This document shows positions 59,089 to 64,000 of a stretch of DNA of 64,000 nt, in pieces; positions within the stretch are counted from its first letter, which is position 1, and the number at the start of each line of letters is the position of its first letter. Origin of the DNA: Mesoterricola silvestris (GTDB taxonomy: Bacteria; Acidobacteriota; Holophagae; Holophagales; Holophagaceae). The stretch lies in assembly GCF_030295405.1 (NCBI RefSeq), contig NZ_AP027080.1, forward strand, positions 682,001 to 746,000. The letters are read 5' to 3'. The translations under genes were made by a program, and so were the position numbers. The notes beneath the pieces are model-generated. The model was not told the DNA's origin. It searched no databases and saw only the letters and a program-made list of their open reading frames with translations.

Positions 59089-60792
59089 TCAGGCGGTCTC
59101 CTTCTGGAGGATATAATTCCCCATGACAAGCCAATCGATGCCGATGGCCGCATTGAAGCACTTGATTGCGTCTGCTGGCGATTCGACGATGGGCATCCCA
59201 GCGAGATTGAAGCTGGTATTGAGCAGCACAGGCGCTCCGGACCGCTCACCAATTGCGCCCAACAATTCGTACAAAAGGGGATTGGCCTCATGGGTTACAG
59301 TCTGCACGCGGGCGGTACCATCCACGTGGACACAGGCCGGGAGGTCCTGATATGCCTTCCCGGTTACCCGCGCCGTTTTCATCATGTGTGGGACGGGCGA
59401 GCGAAGATCGAAATAGCGATGTGCATCCTCTAACCGGACTACTGGCGCATAGGGGCGGAACCACTCCCGTAATTTAATTTGGCTATTGAGAATCTCCTTC
59501 GTCCAAACGTTCCGGGGCGAAGCTAGGATGCTGCGATTGCCCAAAGCTCTCGGGCCATATTCGCTGCTTCCCTGGAACCAGCCGATCATCTTGCCAGCCA
59601 TCAACGCCTCTGCCGCCACCTGGGCAACGTCATCCACGACAAAAACCCTGAATCCTGAACCATTCTCCTGGATCGCCAGGCGCATTTCCTCCTGGTCGTA
59701 CGCTGGCCCCAGATAGGGATTGCACCCGAAGGCGGGAACCGTTCGATTCTTCTCGTACAGGTAGCATGCCGCTGCGCCCAGCGCCAGTCCGGCATCTCCC
59801 GGAGAAGGCGGAACGAAAATGCTCACCCCTAGGGTTTCTTCAAGATAGGCATTCATGACGGAGTTCATCGCCACCCCGCCTACCATGCAGACATTGCTGA
59901 CCCCGCACTCGGCAAGCAACGCCTTGGTTCTTCTCTCAATGGAGGTCTGGACTTCCTGCTGGACCCAGGCAGCCAGATGCATATCAAATGGCCGGATCAA
60001 CCCGTTACTTTGCCGCCGGGAAGGAATTTTCCTTCCCCCCTTCTGGAACCAGTCAGCGAAGGCCTTCGTGTCGTCCTCGGCATAACCCTCTTCGGCTACC
60101 GAAGAGCGCTCGCGCCCTTGATCGTCTGGGGAGAAAAGGTGGTGTCCAGCCAGTTGTCCGGCGTCACCGAAGGAGGCGAGACCCATGGTTTTCCCGGATT
60201 CCCGGTAGCTGTTGAAACCCAATTGGCAGGTGATGTCTCCATACACCCGTCCATAGCCGGCATCCCCTGGCTGGTCATGATCTCGCGCCACAAGGGTGAT
60301 CTGACTATCCCGTAGAAGATAGTAACTTGTTTGTTCGGCGGGATTTAGCTCAAGACGGTTAACTTCGGGGGCACCGAAGAGGTTGCCGGTATGGTCGACG
60401 ATTACAATCAGGGCATCCGTGAACGGACACTGGCTGGCCGCCGCCATGGCATGGGCTTGGTGATGGGATTGCACATAGTGGAGCGGAAGCCGGGCCTCGA
60501 GCAGATTCCCGAAGACGACTTCAATATTTGGCGGATATGGCCCAACATAGCTCATCGGTTGAGCAAAACTGCAAATGGCTATGGCCTCAATTTCATCGGG
60601 CGTAATTTTAAATCGATCTAAAATAAATTCAAATGATTGTTTGAATGATCCATCATATTTCTTTCTAGAAATTCGCTCTTCAGCCAGAGCTACCAATGGT
60701 TTGCCGTCTTTTAGGCAGGCCACATTGCCATCATATGTAATAGAACCGTCAGGAAGAACGGGGCAATTGATGCCGAAAATGAATTTTTTCAT
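59089..60792 (-). CDS. TobZ/CmcH/NodU-family O-carbamoyltransferase
   Basis: 567 residues from the ATG at 60792 (MKKFIFGINCP). The Kae1-like half has LVALAEERISRKKYDG, the metal-binding VQSHHQAHAMAAA, DHTGN, VGGVAMNSVMNAYLEE and PGDAGLALGAA; the C-terminal YrdC-like half has QGSSEYGPRALGNRSILASP, WFRPYAPVV and LNTSFNLAGMPIVESPADAI. It transfers a carbamoyl group from carbamoyl phosphate, via carbamoyl-AMP, to a hydroxyl of an antibiotic, Nod factor or sugar. This is the clearest sign that the cluster builds a modified small molecule or glycan. Confidence 0.92.
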   Translation of the reverse strand: MKKFIFGINCPVLPDGSITYDGNVACLKDGKPLVALAEERISRKKYDGSFKQSFEFILDRFKITPDEIEAIAICSFAQPMSYVGPYPPNIEVVFGNLLEARLPLHYVQSHHQAHAMAAASQCPFTDALIVIVDHTGNLFGAPEVNRLELNPAEQTSYYLLRDSQITLVARDHDQPGDAGYGRVYGDITCQLGFNSYRESGKTMGLASFGDAGQLAGHHLFSPDDQGRERSSVAEEGYAEDDTKAFADWFQKGGRKIPSRRQSNGLIRPFDMHLAAWVQQEVQTSIERRTKALLAECGVSNVCMVGGVAMNSVMNAYLEETLGVSIFVPPSPGDAGLALGAAACYLYEKNRTVPAFGCNPYLGPAYDQEEMRLAIQENGSGFRVFVVDDVAQVAAEALMAGKMIGWFQGSSEYGPRALGNRSILASPRNVWTKEILNSQIKLREWFRPYAPVVRLEDAHRYFDLRSPVPHMMKTARVTGKAYQDLPACVHVDGTARVQTVTHEANPLLYELLGAIGERSGAPVLLNTSFNLAGMPIVESPADAIKCFNAAIGIDWLVMGNYILQKETA

Positions 60793-60815
60793 TGCAATTT
60801 CCCTTCGCATTAGCA

Positions 60816-61637
60816 TTATTGTTTGTGCGCTTTGATCGAAAACATAAGTGGGATAGATTCTTTATGTTTTTCTAAAATCCACCATCCTTCCTGATCTATA
60901 GCCATATCTTGATAGACTTGGTAAAATGATTTTGGAAATTCATGAAGAAATTCAATTTGAAGATGAGATGATACAAGGCTATTTATGATTTCAGAAAGCG
61001 GGTGCCGCCATAGAAACTGCGTCGTATTTTTAAGGGCAATGGTTGGTTCGGCATAGGAATGTTGGAAGGCACAAGCCGTTGGTGTCGGGGCATGCCAGTA
61101 TGGTTGCCATTCCCCCATTGCGAAGCGCTGGTGGTCCTTCCCTGTGGCGGCGAAGACTTTTGCGATGGGATGCTCATCAACTATATAGAATACCCCGCCC
61201 TTTTTCAGCAGACGGCTAATGGTCGCAGCCCAGGGTTCAAGCGCTTGCAGCCACGTCAGGACGCCGTAGGATGTAAAAATCACATCAAAAGTCGAGTCCA
61301 GAAGAATATCGAGGTCTTCGACCGGCAGGCAGAGGAAGCGAGCGGGCAAACCAGTCTGCCGGCTGAGACGCTCTGCGATGGCAATAGCGGCCGATGAAAA
61401 ATCGACGCCCGTGACCTCGGCCCCGCGACCTGCCCAGGACAGGGTATCCAACCCGAAGTGACATTGAAGGTGCAACAGCCGCTTTCCGAATACATCGCCC
61501 AGTTCCTCGCACTCCACGCTGCGCAGGGTGCAGCCGCTTTCAAGGAAGGCCTTTACGTTGTAATGGGATGAACCAACGTGAAGGTCTGCCAGCTCGTCCC
61601 AGAATTTGAGGTTTGCTGCATGGGATTCTTTGTTCAA
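60816..61637 (-). CDS. SAM-dependent methyltransferase
   Basis: 273 residues, class I Rossmann methyltransferase: motif I LLHLQCHFGLDTLSWAGRGA, VTGVDFSSAAIAIAERL, FDVIFTSYGVLTWL and KKGGVFYIVDEHP. The C-terminus contains FLWRHPLSEIINSL, found in small-molecule methyltransferases of this type. Second gene of the cluster; 23 nt before the carbamoyltransferase start. Acceptor unknown. Confidence 0.85.
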   Translation of the reverse strand: MNKESHAANLKFWDELADLHVGSSHYNVKAFLESGCTLRSVECEELGDVFGKRLLHLQCHFGLDTLSWAGRGAEVTGVDFSSAAIAIAERLSRQTGLPARFLCLPVEDLDILLDSTFDVIFTSYGVLTWLQALEPWAATISRLLKKGGVFYIVDEHPIAKVFAATGKDHQRFAMGEWQPYWHAPTPTACAFQHSYAEPTIALKNTTQFLWRHPLSEIINSLVSSHLQIEFLHEFPKSFYQVYQDMAIDQEGWWILEKHKESIPLMFSIKAHKQ

Positions 61638-61710
61638 TTGTTACCTCAGTGAAAGGGGTGCCGTTGGGGAGGCTGGGCCCGTGGTTGGAGGGCTTGACCG
61701 GGAAGCGCAC

Positions 61711-63039
61711 TCAACCTTCGCGTAACCAAGCCAGGGTCCGGTCCACGTCATCCAGTGAATGCCACCCATGAAATGCAATCCGAAGGTAGCCTTCGCGAAG
61801 GCTGGCGGTGATCCTGTGCTCCCGGCTGCGGGCAAGGCGACTTTCCAGGTTCGGCAATCCGATGCCCGAATGGTGGAAACTGAGGAGGGAGCCGAGACGG
61901 CCGGCCTTCTTCAAGGCGAGGAGCCGGCGTGCCTCAGCAGCCCACAATGGTTTTTCCTGAAGGCCATCGAGCAACCGATCCTGGAGCCGGCCGATATGCC
62001 TTTCGATCCGGGCAATGCCGGGTTTCAATAGCATTCGGATGGCTTCACACAGGGCGCTGCAGCCCAGCAGCGAGGGGCCGCCCATTTCCAGCCGCCGACC
62101 GTCCTCAACCAAAAGGTCTCGGTCTTCCCCGATGTCGATGGAATCGAAAGACCTGACCGCCTTGGCGAGCCAAGTTCCACATGGTGCCAGCCTGGCCCGC
62201 AATGCAGGGTGGGTCCAGAGAAAGCCCTGTCCCTGGGGCCCCAGCAGCCCCTTCTGACCCCCCGAGGCAAAGGCGCTCACGCCCTTCAAGTCAAGCACTG
62301 AGGTGCCGGCTGCCTGGATACCGTCTACGATCAGGTGGACCCCCCTCGCCTCGCATGCCAGCCCAAGTGTTTGAAGGTCCAGCTTGAGGCCGTCCTGAAA
62401 ACGAACCCAGGAGAGGGCTAACATGCGGGTCTTCGGCCCGATGGCCTGGATGATCCTGGCCTCGTAGGGTCCGGAGTCGGTATCTGGTGGCGTGGAACCT
62501 AATGCCAGGCTGCCCGCTTTGTGGCCCGGCCAAAGGGGCAGGATCCTGCGGACCACTCCCCGGGATGCCAAGGAATTCCAGGGCAGGTGGTTGCTGGGAA
62601 ATTCACCCTGAGGCAGGAGGATTTCATCACCAGGCTGCCAGGGAAACCCCCAGGCCACGCACTGCAGGGCGGCAGAGGTGCACGGCGCAATGCTGATATC
62701 GGCAACATTGGCTCCCGACAGTTCCGCACAGGCCCCGCGCAAACGGGCCTGCACTCCGAGAAAGTCCTCTTCCCAGCGCATCTGCCAAGGACGCTGTTCC
62801 TTAATGGTGAATCTCTCAATTTCCCGTGCCGAAGCCAAGGGCATGGGACCTCCCGAACAGTGGGCAAGCCAAAGTTCGTCCTCAAAGACGAACTGGGATC
62901 GCTCAAGAGGCGGTTCGTCCACCAAGCACAGACTGGGAATCCGGGGTTGGGATTCGAGGGGATACCACAAGGTCAACTCCGATTTTGGTTTTAGTTTCCA
63001 AATGTAAATAGGAAGGCTAAACGACAACTGCCTTGTCAT
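61711..63039 (-). CDS. Class V aminotransferase / cysteine-desulfurase-fold PLP enzyme
   Basis: About 442 residues from the ATG at 63039. PLP signatures: IAPCTSAALQCVAW, ALSWVRFQDGLKLDL, the ring Asp in VHLIVDGIQAAGT and the Schiff-base Lys in ASGGQKGLLGPQGQGFLW. The C-terminus ends with the usual small domain (LREGYLRIAFHGWHSLDDVD). It could be an aminotransferase, lyase or epimerase. First gene of the cluster. The frame is open further upstream (to ATG 63129 or beyond, antisense to the pta fragment), but that part reads as non-coding. Confidence 0.8.
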   Translation of the reverse strand: MTRQLSFSLPIYIWKLKPKSELTLWYPLESQPRIPSLCLVDEPPLERSQFVFEDELWLAHCSGGPMPLASAREIERFTIKEQRPWQMRWEEDFLGVQARLRGACAELSGANVADISIAPCTSAALQCVAWGFPWQPGDEILLPQGEFPSNHLPWNSLASRGVVRRILPLWPGHKAGSLALGSTPPDTDSGPYEARIIQAIGPKTRMLALSWVRFQDGLKLDLQTLGLACEARGVHLIVDGIQAAGTSVLDLKGVSAFASGGQKGLLGPQGQGFLWTHPALRARLAPCGTWLAKAVRSFDSIDIGEDRDLLVEDGRRLEMGGPSLLGCSALCEAIRMLLKPGIARIERHIGRLQDRLLDGLQEKPLWAAEARRLLALKKAGRLGSLLSFHHSGIGLPNLESRLARSREHRITASLREGYLRIAFHGWHSLDDVDRTLAWLREG

Positions 63040-63186
63040 GATCGCGGTCTGGGGAAGGTTCCTTCGAAGATTCAGTCGAGCGATTGCGCGGCGGTTGAAC
63101 GCCTGCCCATTTCCTTTCCGCTGCGCCATGGTTTGGGGGGTACGGGATGGGCGACTCGCAAAATTGGCCCCCCCACAGGAAACATC

Positions 63187-63447
63187 GACGGACCGATTCA
63201 ATTCGACGCCGTCATGGTCCCCGCCATCGGCCAGAAGCCATTATCCTGCTCCAACTGGCCGGCAAGCCCTCCCGCTCCTGGACCTGCACGCCCGCAAAGT
63301 CGGCTGCAACATTGCTGAACGGTTCGGCGGGGCGATGGCAAACGAACCGTCCCTGCAGGCTCTGGCCAAGCCAGGCAATTACCTCAACCGGGGGCGCACG
63401 GCGGAGGACCTGGCGAAAACGGTCATCCTGACGGTGCTGCAGACGGC
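63187..63447 (+). pseudogene. Decayed 3' fragment of pta
   Basis: Translates, with a frameshift and a small deletion, as IQFDAVMVPAIGQK ... [20 protein letters not shown] ... AKPGNYLNRGRTAED ... TVILTVLQTA, matching the last roughly 88 codons of the intact pta. The stop codon is missing. It shares base changes (CTGACGGTGCTGCAGAC) with the 63829 tail and not with intact pta, so fragment and tail likely derive from the same older copy. Confidence 0.8.
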
Positions 63448-63828
63448 CCCGCGAGGGCCTTTTACGCTTCAAGAGTTGATACTTGGGGGTCCGCCGAAAC
63501 CGAACACCATTCACGGAATTTGTCGAGACAGCCACAGGGGAGATCCTGCTGTTCACCTTTTCGGGGCTGATGTGAACCGTGCTTGAAATGGCACTTGAAA
63601 TGCGGTTGGGATGCCAAACGTGTTAATGCCGAACGTCCAAGCAGCCATCTGAAGTATGAGGCCGATGCCGTATCCTCTGCCCGCGAGGTCAGTCACAACC
63701 AGCACACGGAACGTGTGACTCATTAGAAGGATGATGGGATCAGGCAAGAGGACAGCAACAGTCGCGATCCTCGAAATTTCCAAGGTTGTGTGCCGGGAGA
63801 GGCAATCGCATTTGGCAAATCGGGTAGG
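63448..63828. other. Intergenic spacer, no gene seen
   Basis: 381 bp between the two pta remnants, intermediate base composition. Frames on either strand are short and have no recognisable motifs. Probably debris from integration or deletion. Confidence 0.35.
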
Positions 63829-63868
63829 CAACACGGTGGTCCTGACGGTGCTGCAGACCGCCATCTGA
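63829..63868 (+). repeat. Direct repeat, right copy (pta tail with stop)
   Basis: 38 of 40 bases identical to the end of pta (56092-56131), reading [12 protein letters not shown] then TGA, with no gene in front of it. It is directly followed by a strong terminator hairpin, as expected for the ancestral end of pta. Confidence 0.7.
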
Positions 63869-63883
63869 GGCGCGTCCGAGAGG

Positions 63884-63915
63884 GGCGGGAACCGCCGCAA
63901 TGGCCGGTTCCCGCC
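63884..63915. terminator. Bidirectional GC-rich terminator hairpin
   Basis: GGCGGGAACCG (63884-63894) pairs with CGGTTCCCGCC (63905-63915), a perfect 11-bp stem with a 10-nt loop. It lies between the pta tail and the convergent gene that leaves the window. Confidence 0.6.
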
Positions 63916-63922
63916 GCCCCGC

Positions 63923-64000
63923 TCAGCGGTAGCGGGAGATCCAGTGCGCGTAGGGCGGCGGCAGGGTGCGGGCCGCGGCGTCCTCGAAGCCCAGTTCCCG
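63923..64000 (-). CDS. Unidentified protein (C-terminal end only)
   Basis: Only the last 25 residues are present (ending TLPPPYAHWISRYR, stop at 63923-63925); the rest lies beyond the right edge. Host-type GC-rich codons. Too short to identify. Confidence 0.5.
   Translation of the reverse strand, partial: RELGFEDAAARTLPPPYAHWISRYR

Noticed and set aside
1..64000. CRISPR arrays, rRNA operon, prophage structural genes
   Set aside because: No regularly spaced short direct repeats, no rRNA-like sequence and no capsid, tail or terminase genes were seen on either strand.

Overview
The window is mostly GC-rich chromosome from a Gram-negative-type bacterium: it has an outer-membrane barrel protein, a BamD-like lipoprotein, MurJ, MtgA and an M13-like protein. 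Gene content, base composition and the abundance of histidine kinases suggest Acidobacteriota, perhaps a Holophagae/Geothrix-like lineage. That placement is inference. No rRNA, CRISPR array or replication origin was seen.

Layout. 1-31450 is ordinary core genome: a partial FAD-linked oxidase, a barrel protein, an ammonium channel, a KdpD/KdpE-like pair without kdpABC, a membrane histidine kinase, a nitrilase-fold amidase, a zinc-motif-less M13 homologue, a secreted-protein/metalloprotease/transporter run, an RF2 and P1B-ATPase pair, a lipase and BamD-like lipoprotein, a hybrid kinase, a DegT aminotransferase, MurJ, a tight GGDEF-mtgA-hypA-EamA cluster and a beta-propeller lipoprotein. Two long inverted-repeat elements sit at 20656-20809 and 31523-31634. 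An M29-like aminopeptidase follows, then a pair of AT-richer secreted-protein genes (32991-34246).

34531-53689 is a roughly 19.2 kb mobile island inserted in the T-loop of a tRNA-Thr(UGU) gene. The 5' 55 nt of that tRNA lie at 53690-53744 and its 3' end plus terminator at 34473-34530. The two halves fit together exactly (T stem GTCGG/CCGAC, acceptor GCCGCCT/AGGCGGC). The island carries a different, complete tRNA-Thr(UGU) at 34744-34818. Its recombination module (gmtY, gmtZ, gmtX, a coiled-coil protein and a RecD-like helicase, overlapping on the minus strand) matches the Gamma-Mobile-Trio type of element. Its cargo looks defensive: a STAND NTPase with a C-terminal PD-(D/E)XK nuclease, a UvrD-like helicase-nuclease with an Fe-S cluster motif, a MbcA/ParS-type antitoxin, an Xre regulator and a DUF4238 protein.

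53754-56131 returns to host sequence (the old tRNA promoter, a hypothetical protein, hemerythrin, pta). 56148-63039 holds a five-gene minus-strand cluster (class V PLP enzyme, methyltransferase, TobZ/NodU-type carbamoyltransferase, Gfo/Idh/MocA oxidoreductase, full-length seryl-tRNA synthetase homologue). This resembles a small natural-product or surface-modification locus with a possible self-resistance SerRS. It is bracketed by copies of the pta 3' end: the intact pta to 56131, a decayed fragment at 63187-63447, and a 40-bp tail at 63829-63868 followed by what looks like the original pta terminator. This suggests a second island that used the pta 3' end as its attachment site.
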